NCBI GenBank assembly: GCA_026387265.1 | Contig: JAPLLZ010000030.1 | Coordinates: 1 to 34,985, forward strand | Length of the DNA: 34,985 nucleotides | From: Candidatus Omnitrophota bacterium | Lineage (GTDB): Bacteria > Omnitrophota > Gorgyraeia > Gygaellales > Profunditerraquicolaceae | Direction of reading: 5' to 3' | Shown here: positions 1 to 8,610 of the stretch, piece by piece | Layout of the letters: every line of letters starts with the position of its first letter | Position numbering within the stretch: position 1 is the first letter of the stretch | Notes under the pieces: generated by a model | What the model was told of the DNA's origin: nothing | Seen by the model: the letters and a program-made list of their open reading frames with translations, nothing else | Database searches by the model: none | Made by a program: the position numbers and the translations under genes

Positions 1-504
1 GTGGCAGTATTCTTTTTAAGCTTTCTTTTTTTAATCTCAACAATTACAGCCATTTTATATTTTTCTAAACCCAGTAGAGATGCATATAGATTCTTACTTG
101 CGCATGGTGCTTGGGTGATGATTAAGGAAAATCCATTTCTCGGTAAAGGAATAGGGACCTTTATGGATTATTGTAATCGCTACACTAATAATTTTGGAGC
201 TTCTTATGCGCACAATTGTTATTTACAAATTTGGGCGGAGTCTGGAATCTTTTCTTTATTATGTTTTCTTTTGTTTGTGTGGTTTGTTTTTTATAAAAGT
301 ATTAAAGTGAGCTTAAGGTTGCCTAAATCTCCAGATTTTTTTATTTTGATTGGGTTAACTGCTGGCCTGTTAGGATTTTTAGTACACAGTTTTTTTGATG
401 TCCATTTTTATTCTTTTCAGTTGAGTTTTCTTTTTTGGGCAGTTTTGGGCCTAACAGTTGCTTTGGGCTCTAATCTTGAACAGGAATTGAAACTTAAGCC
501 GTAA
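1..504 (+). CDS. O-antigen ligase / Wzy-like membrane protein, C-terminal part (5' end cut by window)
   Basis: C-terminal ~167 residues of a polytopic membrane protein. A segment reading NPFLGKGIGTF, followed by YAHNCYLQIWAESG, matches the conserved loop of the Wzy_C / O-antigen ligase family (Asn-Pro-Phe-x-Gly-x-Gly, then His-Asn-x-x-Leu-Gln and Glu-[ST]-Gly), and hydrophobic helices lie on both sides. Members of this family polymerise O-units or ligate glycans to lipid A-core or similar acceptors at the periplasmic face. The frame is open from the first base, so the GTG at position 1 is probably internal and the true start is upstream. The next gene's ribosome binding site overlaps this stop codon (AAGGAG at 504-509). 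A second, complete family member lies at 15124, so two ligase/polymerase-like proteins bracket the sugar block. Polymerase versus ligase cannot be decided from sequence. Confidence 0.8.
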   Translation: MAVFFLSFLFLISTITAILYFSKPSRDAYRFLLAHGAWVMIKENPFLGKGIGTFMDYCNRYTNNFGASYAHNCYLQIWAESGIFSLLCFLLFVWFVFYKSIKVSLRLPKSPDFFILIGLTAGLLGFLVHSFFDVHFYSFQLSFLFWAVLGLTVALGSNLEQELKLKP

Positions 505-515
505 AGGAGATTAAT

Positions 516-1292
516 ATGAAAGTAGTCATTCTAGCAGGTGGTAGGGGGACAAGAATCAGCGAGGAAACAGAGGTCTTGCCTAAACCCATGGTGGAAATTG
601 GAGGCAAGCCGGTTATTTGGCATATTATGAAACTGTATTCTTATTATGGCTTTAATGATTTTATTATCTGTTTAGGATACCGGGGCTATATGATTAAAGA
701 ATACTTTTCGCACTATTTTATGCATATGAGTGATGTGACTATTGATTTGTCTAAAAATGAAACTAAAGTGCATACTACTGCCTCTGAGCCGTGGAAGATT
801 ACTTTGGTAGACACAGGCTTAGATACCATGACCGGCAGCCGGCTTAAGCGGGTAGAGAAATATGTGGGAAATGAGTCTTTTCTTTTAACCTATGGAGATG
901 GGTTGGCCGATATCAATATGAAAGAGCTGGTTGAATTTCATAAGGCGAATAAAAGGCTGGCGACTTTAACGGCAATACAGAATGTTGGTAGGTTTGGCGT
1001 ACTGGATATCGCCGCAGGTAATAAAGTTTCTTCTTTTTTGGAAAAACCAAAAGGCGAAGGTGGATGGATTAACGGAGGGTTTTTTGTCTTGGAGCCGGAA
1101 GTTTTTAGTTTTATCGAAAATTATGATTCCATTATTTGGGAAAATCAACCTTTGGAGAATTTGGCCAAACAGGGAAAATTAAGTGCCTATAAGCATACCG
1201 GGTTCTGGGGTTGTATGGATACTTTAAGAGATAAAAATAATTTTGAACGGATTTGGCAGTCAGGGACTGCTTCCTGGAAGGTGTGGAAATGA
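516..1292 (+). CDS. rfbF: Glucose-1-phosphate cytidylyltransferase
   Basis: Makes CDP-glucose from CTP and glucose 1-phosphate, the entry step to CDP-3,6-dideoxyhexoses. The 258-residue length is normal for the family. The N-terminal nucleotidyltransferase signature is present: LAGGRGTR at residues 6-13, followed by LPKPMVEIGGKP at 21-32. LTYGDGLAD in mid-protein is the metal-binding Asp region, and the GFWGCMDTLRDK segment near the C-terminus is typical of RfbF. A good AAGGAG lies 6 nt before the ATG. The stop overlaps the start of the dehydratase gene (ATGA at 1289-1292), so the two are translationally coupled, as expected for consecutive pathway steps. Confidence 0.95.
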   Translation: MKVVILAGGRGTRISEETEVLPKPMVEIGGKPVIWHIMKLYSYYGFNDFIICLGYRGYMIKEYFSHYFMHMSDVTIDLSKNETKVHTTASEPWKITLVDTGLDTMTGSRLKRVEKYVGNESFLLTYGDGLADINMKELVEFHKANKRLATLTAIQNVGRFGVLDIAAGNKVSSFLEKPKGEGGWINGGFFVLEPEVFSFIENYDSIIWENQPLENLAKQGKLSAYKHTGFWGCMDTLRDKNNFERIWQSGTASWKVWK

Positions 1293-2281
1293 TTTTCATG
1301 GATAAGAAATTCTGGAAAAATAAAAATGTTCTAGTTACTGGTTTTGAAGGTTTTCTGGGTTCGCATTTGACTAAGGCGCTTCTTATAGCCAAAGCCAAAG
1401 TTATTGGTCTGGATATTAAAACTTTTCGCCGACAAACCATGCTTAACCCTCAGGATTATAAAAGAATAATTGTTATTAAAGGAAGCGTGGCTAACCGTAA
1501 ACTGGTCAGGGAAATTTTACATAAGCACTCGATTGATGTGATTTTCCACTTAGCTGCTGAAGCCATTGTTGCGCGTAGCCAGCAAAATCCTCTATGTGCT
1601 TTTGAATCTAATATCGCCGGTACTTGGGAAATTCTAGAAGCTGCCCGTCAACAAGGGGGAGTACAGTCAATTGTGGTTGCTTCTAGCGATAAGGCTTACG
1701 GCAGCCATAAGAAACTTCCTTATCGCGAAGGTACTCCTTTAATTGCCAATCATCCTTATGATGTTTCTAAAAGCTGCGCGGATTTAGTGGCGAATACTTA
1801 TTCTCATACTTATAATTTGCCGGTAGCGATTACCCGCTGCGGGAATATTTACGGCCCGGGAGATTTTAATTTTAGCCGCTTGATTCCTGATGCTTTTAGA
1901 AGCTTAATTTTTAATAAGAAATTAGAGATACGCAGCGATGGAAAATTTGTGCGTGATTATGTTTACATCGATGATATCGTCGCTGGATACTTGCGCATAG
2001 CTGAGCAGCTGCGTAAAAGTAAGCTTGGCGGAGAAGCTTTTAACCTAAGCGATGAACAGCCGCTGACAGTGATTAAATTATTGAAAGAAATCAATCAAGC
2101 TTATTCTGGCTCAAAAAAATTGGATTACAAAATTATGAATACAGCTAAATATGAGATAAGAAAACAATATCTTTGTTCAGCTAAGGCCCGCCGTATTTTA
2201 GGCTGGAAGCCTAGATATAGCTTAAAAGAAGGCCTGCTTAAAACTGGTAAATGGTACGTGCAATATTTTAAACAAACATGA
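1289..2281 (+). CDS. rfbG: CDP-glucose 4,6-dehydratase
   Basis: An NAD-dependent extended SDR that converts CDP-glucose to CDP-4-keto-6-deoxyglucose. The 330 residues begin with the Rossmann motif (V-T-G-F-E-G-F-L-G, glycines at 18, 21 and 24); HLAAEAIVARS and the catalytic Tyr157-x-x-x-Lys161 (YDVSK) follow, then GNIYGPGD. The frame is open upstream to a TTG at 1253, but the ATG at 1289 was chosen because GGAAGG lies about 8 nt before it and it forms the classic ATGA overlap with rfbF; ATG 1298 is a second possibility. The downstream gene again overlaps by ATGA. Together with RfbF and RfbH (10678) this defines a CDP-3,6-dideoxysugar pathway. Confidence 0.94.
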   Translation: MIFMDKKFWKNKNVLVTGFEGFLGSHLTKALLIAKAKVIGLDIKTFRRQTMLNPQDYKRIIVIKGSVANRKLVREILHKHSIDVIFHLAAEAIVARSQQNPLCAFESNIAGTWEILEAARQQGGVQSIVVASSDKAYGSHKKLPYREGTPLIANHPYDVSKSCADLVANTYSHTYNLPVAITRCGNIYGPGDFNFSRLIPDAFRSLIFNKKLEIRSDGKFVRDYVYIDDIVAGYLRIAEQLRKSKLGGEAFNLSDEQPLTVIKLLKEINQAYSGSKKLDYKIMNTAKYEIRKQYLCSAKARRILGWKPRYSLKEGLLKTGKWYVQYFKQT

Positions 2282-3018
2282 AACTACATTTTTTGGGAAC
2301 TAGTGGTTGGTATGATACGGTTTTAGGTAATACGCTATCGATTCTATTGGAGACGAATCAAGCGTATATTGTTTTTGATGCCGGCGGAGGATTTTATAAG
2401 TTGGATAAGTACATTAAAGAAAATAAACCGATTATCGTTTTACTTAGCCATTTTCACTTAGACCATGTTATTGGGCTGCATGCTTTAGCTAAATTTAATT
2501 TCCCTCAAGGAATAAAGGTTTTTGGGCCTAAAGGGATAAAGAGGTTATTTAATTTTATAATTAACTCTCCTTATTCCATGCCGGTTAATAGACTTAAAAC
2601 AAAGCTGACGGTAAATGAATTTTCAAATAGCTTAAAGCTGCCGGTAAAAATTGAATATAAAAAACTGCGCCACGTTAGTACTTGTTATGGATATCGAATA
2701 TGCGCTGATAATAAGACGGTAGTTTTTTGTACGGATACCGGGCTCTGCAGAAACCTTGATTTATTAGCTAAGGGGGCGGATGTTCTTATTGCCGAGTCAT
2801 CTTTGCCTCCAGGAAAAACAGACGATGATTGGCCACATCTTAATCCTCAGCAGGCGGCTTTACTGGCTAAGCGGGCAAAGGTAAAGCAGCTTTTTCTGGC
2901 ACATTTTGATTCAGGGGTATATTTAACGCGGGGTGACCGGGATAGGGCCAAGAAAAGTGCCCAAAAGATATTTAAGAATACCCAGGCAGCTAGTGATGGG
3001 TTAAGTATGCGGATATGA
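2278..3018 (+). CDS. MBL-fold metallohydrolase (RNase Z-like)
   Basis: A 246-residue metallo-beta-lactamase-fold protein. The N-terminus MKLHFLGTSG is typical of the RNase Z/ElaC-like branch. The metal motif is His58-x-His60-x-Asp62-His63 (SHFHLDH). Further ligand candidates are the His in LRHVSTCYGYR, the Asp in FCTDTG and the His in LFLAHF near the C-terminus. Members are zinc or manganese phosphodiesterases or hydrolases; the substrate is unknown. It overlaps rfbG and the next gene by 4 nt each, so it is embedded in the sugar operon. A role in hydrolysing a sugar nucleotide, cyclic or activated intermediate is only inference; tRNA 3' processing is less likely given the location. Confidence 0.8.
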   Translation: MKLHFLGTSGWYDTVLGNTLSILLETNQAYIVFDAGGGFYKLDKYIKENKPIIVLLSHFHLDHVIGLHALAKFNFPQGIKVFGPKGIKRLFNFIINSPYSMPVNRLKTKLTVNEFSNSLKLPVKIEYKKLRHVSTCYGYRICADNKTVVFCTDTGLCRNLDLLAKGADVLIAESSLPPGKTDDDWPHLNPQQAALLAKRAKVKQLFLAHFDSGVYLTRGDRDRAKKSAQKIFKNTQAASDGLSMRI

Positions 3019-3905
3019 ATAGAATAAAAGTAGGAATTGTCGGTACGGGTAACATCGGTACGGACTTATTGTTTAAGGTGCAAAGGTCTGAGGTTTTGGA
3101 ATGCGGTATTTTTGCCGGAAGAAATCCGGATTCAGAAGGGATCAGAAAAGCGCAAGAGCTGGGAGTCAGCACTTCCGTAGATTCGATAAAGGCGATTCAG
3201 GATAATCCTAAATGCTGCGATATAGTTTTTGATGCAACTTCTGCCAGTGTCCATCAGCAGAATGCGCCGATTCTTAAAAAGTTGAACAAATATGTTATTG
3301 ATTTAACTCCTTCTAAAATCGGCAAGATGTGCGTGCCAGCGATTAATATGAGAGAGTGCCTTAAGGTTAGTAATATTAATTTGATTACCTGTGGCGGGCA
3401 AGCTACCATTCCAATTATTGCTGCGATTATGAAGGTGCATCCTGATACTGAGTACATTGAATTGGTGTCTAGCATTTCTTCAAAATCCGCCGGTTTAGGT
3501 ACCCGGATGAATATTGATGAATTTACTCAAACTACCCGGGATGCGATTGAAAAATTTACGGGGGTTAAAAAGGCTAAGGCAATTATTGTGCTGAATCCTG
3601 CTGAACCTCCGGTATTAATGCATAATACTATTTACGCTAAAATTAAAAAACCTCAGTTAAGTAAATTAAAAAAAGCAATTAACGCCATGGCTGGGCTTAT
3701 TCAAAAGTATGTCCCCGGATACAAAATAACCCTTGGCCCGGTAGCGGAGAATGGCAGAGTTACGACTATGGTTGAAGTTATCGGGCGAGGCGATTATCTG
3801 CCCAGATATTCCGGTAATTTGGATATAATTACTTGTGCGGCGGTGAATATGGCTGAGGCGTATGCCAGAGAGAAACTATTGGGCAAGATGGGCAAAAGAT
3901 TATGA
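3015..3905 (+). CDS. Acetaldehyde dehydrogenase (acetylating), DmpF/MhpF family
   Basis: A 296-residue enzyme interconverting acetaldehyde + CoA + NAD+ with acetyl-CoA + NADH. The N-terminal Rossmann motif KVGIVGTGNIGTDL (residues 5-18) and the catalytic cysteine Cys126 in TCGGQATIP are diagnostic of the DmpF/MhpF/BphJ family; GLGTRMNIDEFTQTT is also family-typical. In catabolic operons it partners with the 4-hydroxy-2-oxovalerate aldolase, and here too the aldolase gene follows directly with a 4-nt overlap. The surroundings are not aromatic catabolism but CDP-sugar synthesis, so the pair probably runs in the synthetic direction (acetyl-CoA to acetaldehyde to hydroxy-oxovalerate) or supplies a C2 unit; that is inference. 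Confidence 0.93.
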   Translation: MNRIKVGIVGTGNIGTDLLFKVQRSEVLECGIFAGRNPDSEGIRKAQELGVSTSVDSIKAIQDNPKCCDIVFDATSASVHQQNAPILKKLNKYVIDLTPSKIGKMCVPAINMRECLKVSNINLITCGGQATIPIIAAIMKVHPDTEYIELVSSISSKSAGLGTRMNIDEFTQTTRDAIEKFTGVKKAKAIIVLNPAEPPVLMHNTIYAKIKKPQLSKLKKAINAMAGLIQKYVPGYKITLGPVAENGRVTTMVEVIGRGDYLPRYSGNLDIITCAAVNMAEAYAREKLLGKMGKRL

Positions 3906-4945
3906 GCCAGGTACTTTTTTTTGATTCTACTTTACGTGATGGTTCGCATGCAGTCGGTCATCAGCTAAGCCTAGCGAATATCAAGAATTATTGCAGCCAA
4001 ATTGATAGCGTCGGATTACACACTGTGATTGTCGGCCATGGCAATGGATTAGGCGCTTCATCTTTGCAGGTCGGAATAGCTGCGGTTACGGATATGGAAA
4101 TGCTTAAAGCTGCCCGCAAAGAGTTAAAAAGAACTAAGCTAGGCGTATTTTTAATTCCCGGATTCGGTACAATCAAAGACGATATTCAACCGGCTATTGA
4201 TTACGGAGCGGATTTATTTTGCGTAGCCAACCACTGCACGGAAGCAGATGTGACTAAGCAGCATATTGAATTCTTGACAAAGAAAAATAAAGAAGCCTAT
4301 GGGGTATTAATGATGTACCATATGGCCCCTAAAGAAAGATTACTCCAGGAAGCTTTAAAAATGCAAAGCTACGGAGCTAAAGGGGTTATTCTTATGGATT
4401 CTGCGGGAGCTTCTACACCGGATATGGTTTCTGAGACCGTTAGTTACCTGGCGGCAAATATTGAAATCAAGCTTGGGTTTCATGCGCACAATAACTTGGG
4501 GCTGGCGATTTCGAATTCACTGGTTGCTTTGCAGCAGGGAGCATTGATTATTGACGGAACATTACGCGGGTTTGGGGCTGGCGCGGGAAATTGTCAATTA
4601 GAGGTATTAGTAGGATTATTGTTAAAAATGGGGATTGCTTCTGAATTAGAACTCTACCGGTTGATGGATGTTAGTGAGAATGTGGTTGCTAAAATAATGA
4701 AAAAGCCGCAGGAAATTACTTCTCTTTCTTTAATTAGCGGAATGGCCGGCGTATTTTCGGGGTTTGCCGAACATGTGAGAAAAGCGGCAGAGAGGTTTAA
4801 AGTTGACCCCCGGGATATTTTTATGGAGTTAGGCCGCCGTAAGATGGTGGCTGGGCAGGAAGATTTTATTGTGGATGTGGCGATGTACCTAGCCAGTAGA
4901 AAAGGATCGGAAAAAGAAAGTTACGACATTGAGTCTTTGCTTTAA
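3902..4945 (+). CDS. 4-hydroxy-2-oxovalerate aldolase, DmpG/MhpE family
   Basis: A 347-residue class II (metal-dependent) aldolase of the HMGL-like TIM-barrel family, cleaving or forming 4-hydroxy-2-oxopentanoate from pyruvate and acetaldehyde. The start FDSTLRDGSHAVGHQ (Arg12, Asp13, His16, His20) matches the catalytic Arg-Asp/His region of DmpG. FHAHNNLGLAISNS supplies the His-x-His metal ligands, and RGFGAGAGNCQLE is the conserved C-terminal barrel segment. A C-terminal communication domain follows, which in DmpG binds the dehydrogenase for acetaldehyde channelling. Coupling to the dehydrogenase gene (ATGA) supports a working complex. It lies in a polysaccharide locus, followed 15 nt later by a ThDP enzyme that could use its 2-oxo acid product. 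Confidence 0.93.
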   Translation: MSQVLFFDSTLRDGSHAVGHQLSLANIKNYCSQIDSVGLHTVIVGHGNGLGASSLQVGIAAVTDMEMLKAARKELKRTKLGVFLIPGFGTIKDDIQPAIDYGADLFCVANHCTEADVTKQHIEFLTKKNKEAYGVLMMYHMAPKERLLQEALKMQSYGAKGVILMDSAGASTPDMVSETVSYLAANIEIKLGFHAHNNLGLAISNSLVALQQGALIIDGTLRGFGAGAGNCQLEVLVGLLLKMGIASELELYRLMDVSENVVAKIMKKPQEITSLSLISGMAGVFSGFAEHVRKAAERFKVDPRDIFMELGRRKMVAGQEDFIVDVAMYLASRKGSEKESYDIESLL

Positions 4946-4960
4946 GGAAAGGAATAATTT

Positions 4961-6736
4961 ATGAGAGTTGCGGATTTTATTTTTAAATTTTTAACCGACC
5001 AAGGGGTTGAAACGGTATATATGATTTCTGGGGGCCAAGCGATGTTTTTGGTGGATGCGATTTATCAGAATAAAAAACTTAAAACCATCTGTACACATCA
5101 TGAGCAGGCGGCGGCGGGAATGTCTGCAGATGCTTACGGTAGGTTAACTGGAAAACTTGGGGTAGCTTTAGTTACTGCCGGGCCGGGAGCGGTAAATATC
5201 ACTAACGGAGTGGTCGGCGGCTGGACGGATTCAGCCCCGATGATGGTGATTTCCGGACAATCCGGGTTATCTTATGTGCAGTATCAGCAGGAAAATCCTA
5301 TTCGGCAATTCGGTATTCAGGGAATTAATATTAAACCGTTAGTAGAAAAAGCCACGAAGTATTTTGTAACTGTAGATGATCCGGCAAAGATTCTTTATTA
5401 TATGGGTAAGGCTTATTATTTGGCGATGAACGGCCGGCCCGGCCCGGTATGGATTGATGTGCCTTTGGACGTGCAAAAGATGGAGGTGCCACCGGGTTTA
5501 TTGGAAGAATTCCGTCCGCCGGTAGAAAAAACTAATCTTGTGCTTTTGAAAGAAGAGGCTAAACAGACATTAGAGATGATTGCTAAATCTAGACGTCCGA
5601 TTATTTTGGCAGGACAGGGAGTAAGGCTGGCTAATGCTGTAGGTGAATTTACGGATGTAGTTAACCGGTTAAAAATACCTGTCTTAACTTCCCGCTTAGG
5701 TATTGATCTGATTAACAGCGATAATTTATTATATGTTGGCCGGCCGGGAAATTATGGTGAGAGAAGCGCTAATTTTGCAATTCAGAATTCAGATCTGATT
5801 ATTTCTGTTGGATGTCGCCTGGCTTCGGCTTTGGTGGGGCATGACCCTAAAAATTTCGGCAAAAACGCTAAAAAAATAGTTATTGATATTGATGAGGAGG
5901 AATTAAGAAAACCGGGAGTAAAGATAGACCTTAAGATTAAAGACGACGCCAAGCGGGTGCTCTTACAGATTCTAAAGTTAACCGAGAAAATGAAGCTGCC
6001 TAAGTTTACCGCCTGGATTAATCAGTGTAGCCACTGGAAAAAAACTTACCCGGTAGCCCTGAATAGTTATAAAAATGAAAAACCGGTTAATTCATATTAT
6101 TATGCGACTAAAGATGATATGATTATTGTCGATACCGGCACTTGCTTTCATGTTGCCTGTCAGATTTGGAAGATAAAACAAGGGCAGAGATTTTTAACTA
6201 CCGGCGGGCTATCTTCTATGGGGTACTGGGCGGCTTCTATCGGCGGATGTGTGGCTAATAATCGCCAGCGTACGGTAGTAATTACTGGAGACGGCAGTTT
6301 GCAAATGAACATCCAGGAGTTAGCCACGATAAAGCATAATAAGTTACCGATAAAAATCATTATTTTTAATAATAACGGTTACTTATTGATCCGGCACACT
6401 CAGAAGAATTTCATGCAAGGCAGGCTTTTAGGCGAAGGCCCGGAAACCGGAGTGTGGTGCCCGGATGCACTGGAGATTGCCCGTGCTTACGGGATAAAGG
6501 GAGTAAGAATTAATAAGGTATCGGAAGTTGAGCCTAAAATAAAAGAAGTAATGGAACATGATGGCCCGGTGATTTGCGACGTAATGACTCCGGAATGGCA
6601 GTTAATTATTCCCAGAATCTCTTCGGAAAGAATGCCAGACGGATCTTTAGTTTCTAAACCCTATGAAGATATGTATCCTTTTTTGCCGCGTAAAGAATTT
6701 GATAAAGAAATGATGGTTAATCATTTAAACAAGTAA
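4961..6736 (+). CDS. Thiamine-diphosphate-dependent enzyme, acetolactate synthase (IlvB)-like; candidate YerE-type sugar-branching enzyme
   Basis: A 591-residue three-domain ThDP enzyme. The catalytic Glu48 sits in THHEQAA; the central domain follows (VGRPGNYG, NSDLIISVGCRLAS); the C-terminal ThDP/Mg motif runs from G-D-G at about 443-445 to NNNG at about 470-473. It is close to acetolactate synthase large subunits, but no small subunit or other branched-chain amino acid gene is nearby. Family knowledge: YerE is an IlvB-like enzyme that decarboxylates pyruvate and adds the acetyl unit to C4 of CDP-3,6-dideoxy-4-ketoglucose. With RfbF/G/H in the same operon that role is the leading inference, with pyruvate or the aldolase product as donor. 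AAAGGAA precedes the ATG, and the stop overlaps the next start (TAATG). Confidence 0.85.
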   Translation: MRVADFIFKFLTDQGVETVYMISGGQAMFLVDAIYQNKKLKTICTHHEQAAAGMSADAYGRLTGKLGVALVTAGPGAVNITNGVVGGWTDSAPMMVISGQSGLSYVQYQQENPIRQFGIQGINIKPLVEKATKYFVTVDDPAKILYYMGKAYYLAMNGRPGPVWIDVPLDVQKMEVPPGLLEEFRPPVEKTNLVLLKEEAKQTLEMIAKSRRPIILAGQGVRLANAVGEFTDVVNRLKIPVLTSRLGIDLINSDNLLYVGRPGNYGERSANFAIQNSDLIISVGCRLASALVGHDPKNFGKNAKKIVIDIDEEELRKPGVKIDLKIKDDAKRVLLQILKLTEKMKLPKFTAWINQCSHWKKTYPVALNSYKNEKPVNSYYYATKDDMIIVDTGTCFHVACQIWKIKQGQRFLTTGGLSSMGYWAASIGGCVANNRQRTVVITGDGSLQMNIQELATIKHNKLPIKIIIFNNNGYLLIRHTQKNFMQGRLLGEGPETGVWCPDALEIARAYGIKGVRINKVSEVEPKIKEVMEHDGPVICDVMTPEWQLIIPRISSERMPDGSLVSKPYEDMYPFLPRKEFDKEMMVNHLNK

Positions 6737-7389
6737 TGGAAAACGCCTTAGGCCAAAATTATAAAGAATTAGTTTTGGAAAAAATGAAAAAGTTAAAATA
6801 TGCGCCGTTTGGATTCACGGTGCAGAAGTGTAAACTTTCTGGCGCGGAATTTGAGATTATTCTATTGACTGCGGATTGCGCTAAAAATATAGATTTGATG
6901 GATCTTTTAGGTAAATGGCGTAAGGAGAATGAGCAGTGGTATCTTTCCCAATTCCCGGTTTCAGTCGAGAGGACGACAAAATGGTTTATGGGAAAACTTA
7001 CCGAGGTTCCAGACAGGTTGCTTTTTATCATTAAAGTATCTTCTAAATTTATCGGCCATGTAGGATTATTCCGTTTTGATTTTGATAATTTGACCTGCGA
7101 AATCGATAATATTTTACGCGGTGAAGGAAACTATCCGGGGATAATGGCAGCATCAATAAAGGGTATGATGGCTTGGGCAAAAAGTAATTTAGGATTAAGA
7201 GGTTTTACCTTAAAAGTTTTATCAGATAATCCGCGGGCGATTAAGCTTTATCAAAAAATAGGGTACCGGGAGGTTACGCGGATTCCTTTAATCCAAGTTG
7301 ATGGCCAAGATGGTTTGGAGTGGATAGAGGCTGCGCAAGATTACAAAGGCCAAGCACAAAGATACTATTTAGTAATGAGTTCGTGTTAG
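6736..7389 (+). CDS. GNAT-family N-acetyltransferase
   Basis: A 217-residue protein with a divergent N-terminal ~35 residues and then a GNAT fold. LLFIIKVSSKFIGHVGLFRFD is the beta-strand core, and MMAWAKSNLGLRGFTLKVLSDNPRAIKLYQKIGY is the acetyl-CoA-binding and C-terminal Asn-x-x-Ala-x-x-x-Tyr-x-x-x-Gly-Tyr signature of the RimJ/PseH-like group. Such enzymes acylate amino groups, often of amino sugars in surface-glycan loci. Two aminotransferase genes follow, so N-acylation of an amino sugar made by them is the most natural inference; acylation of a branch or an amino acid is possible. Coupled to the ThDP enzyme by a TAATG overlap. Confidence 0.85.
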   Translation: MENALGQNYKELVLEKMKKLKYAPFGFTVQKCKLSGAEFEIILLTADCAKNIDLMDLLGKWRKENEQWYLSQFPVSVERTTKWFMGKLTEVPDRLLFIIKVSSKFIGHVGLFRFDFDNLTCEIDNILRGEGNYPGIMAASIKGMMAWAKSNLGLRGFTLKVLSDNPRAIKLYQKIGYREVTRIPLIQVDGQDGLEWIEAAQDYKGQAQRYYLVMSSC

Positions 7390-7439
7390 TGCGGGGAAAT
7401 AATTTTCTGCACGTAATAATTAAAAGGTAAAGTTAGAAA

Positions 7440-8609
7440 ATGAAATTAGCAGTTAGTAAGCGCTCAGCGTTAATCGTTCAATCTGAAATTCGCAATATGT
7501 CTATCGAATGCGACAGGATAGACGGGCTTAATTTATCACAAGGTGTTTGTGATTTAAGCCTGCCGATGCCGGTAAAAAACGGCGCTAAACAAGCATTAGA
7601 CGCCGGCCTTAATCAGTATACCCGTTACGACGGAATCGATGAATTGAGGCGTTCAATTGCTAAAAAGTTGAAGCAATATAACCATATTTTGGCGCATCCG
7701 GATAAAAATATTGTGGTTTCCTGCGGAGCTACCGGCGCGTTTTACTCTGCGTGTTTAGCGTTGCTTAATCCGGGCGATGAAGTGATTATTTTTGAGCCTT
7801 ATTACGGCTACCATGTTAACACTCTCTTAGCGGCAAATACTAAGCCTGTGTTTGTCAAATTAACTGCGCCGGATTGGATTTTTAGTTTAGCCGAGCTAAA
7901 AAAACATATTACCAAGAAAACCCGGGGAATAATGGTTAATACTCCGGCTAATCCTTCCGGTAAAGTATTTTCGCGCCAGGAGCTGGAAGACATTGCGCAG
8001 GTTGCTTTAAAGCACGATTTATTTATTTTTACTGATGAAATTTATGAATATTTTATTTATGATGGATTAAAACATATCAGCCCCGGTTCCTTACCCGAGA
8101 TTAAAGACAGGACCATTTCCATTTCTGGATATTCTAAGACTTTTAGTATTACCGGATGGAGAGTGGGCTACTGTGTTTGTGATGAAAAATGGGCTAAAAT
8201 GATCGGCTACATTAATGACCTTATTTATGTCTGCGCGCCGGCGCCGTTGCAGTTTGGCGTGTTTAAAGGTATTGAAAGTTTGCCGGATAAATTTTATTCC
8301 GGGCTTTGCCAGGAGTACTTGTTTAAGCGTAATAAGATTTGCCGGGCACTGGAAATGGCGGGTTTGATTCCGTTTATCCCTAAAGGCGCTTATTATGTTT
8401 TGGCAAATGCTTCAAGGTTGCCCGGACCAACGAGTAAAGATAAAGCAATGTTTCTTTTAAAAAAAACCGGCGTGGCTTCGGTTCCGGGTGAAGCCTTTTA
8501 TCATGATCAAAGCGGTAAAGATATTTTAAGATTCTGTTTTGCCAAGAAAGACAGCGTGTTGGATGAGGCATGCCGTAGGCTGATTAAATTAAAAAAAAGG
8601 ATTAAATAG
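7440..8609 (+). CDS. Class I/II pyridoxal-phosphate aminotransferase
   Basis: A 389-residue fold-type I aminotransferase of the aspartate/methionine aminotransferase-like group. Landmarks: LNLSQGVCDL at the N-terminus, YTRYDGIDELRRSIA, the NTPANPSGKV motif, FTDEIYEYF with the PLP-contacting Asp and Tyr, the Schiff-base Lys233 in SGYSKTFSITGWRVGY, and the C-terminal LRFCFA containing the carboxylate-binding Arg. This class normally acts on amino/2-oxo acids rather than sugars, which is notable inside a sugar operon where a 2-oxo acid (hydroxy-oxovalerate) could be produced. A 50-nt gap precedes it and no strong ribosome binding site is visible (AAAAGGTAAAG about 8 nt upstream). Substrate not assignable. 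Confidence 0.88.
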   Translation: MKLAVSKRSALIVQSEIRNMSIECDRIDGLNLSQGVCDLSLPMPVKNGAKQALDAGLNQYTRYDGIDELRRSIAKKLKQYNHILAHPDKNIVVSCGATGAFYSACLALLNPGDEVIIFEPYYGYHVNTLLAANTKPVFVKLTAPDWIFSLAELKKHITKKTRGIMVNTPANPSGKVFSRQELEDIAQVALKHDLFIFTDEIYEYFIYDGLKHISPGSLPEIKDRTISISGYSKTFSITGWRVGYCVCDEKWAKMIGYINDLIYVCAPAPLQFGVFKGIESLPDKFYSGLCQEYLFKRNKICRALEMAGLIPFIPKGAYYVLANASRLPGPTSKDKAMFLLKKTGVASVPGEAFYHDQSGKDILRFCFAKKDSVLDEACRRLIKLKKRIK

Positions 8610-8610
8610 T

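Noticed and set aside
1253-1288. TTG start extending rfbG upstream by 12 codons
   Set aside because: It overlaps rfbF by 40 nt, has no ribosome binding site, and the extra residues do not fit the family; ATG 1289 has both RBS and ATGA coupling.
3015-6736. Aromatic meta-cleavage catabolic operon (DmpF/DmpG)
   Set aside because: No dioxygenase, hydratase or hydrolase of that pathway is nearby; all neighbours are sugar-nucleotide or glycan genes.
4961-6736. Biosynthetic acetolactate synthase for branched-chain amino acids
   Set aside because: No small subunit, ilvC or leu genes nearby; context is CDP-sugar synthesis. Not fully excluded.
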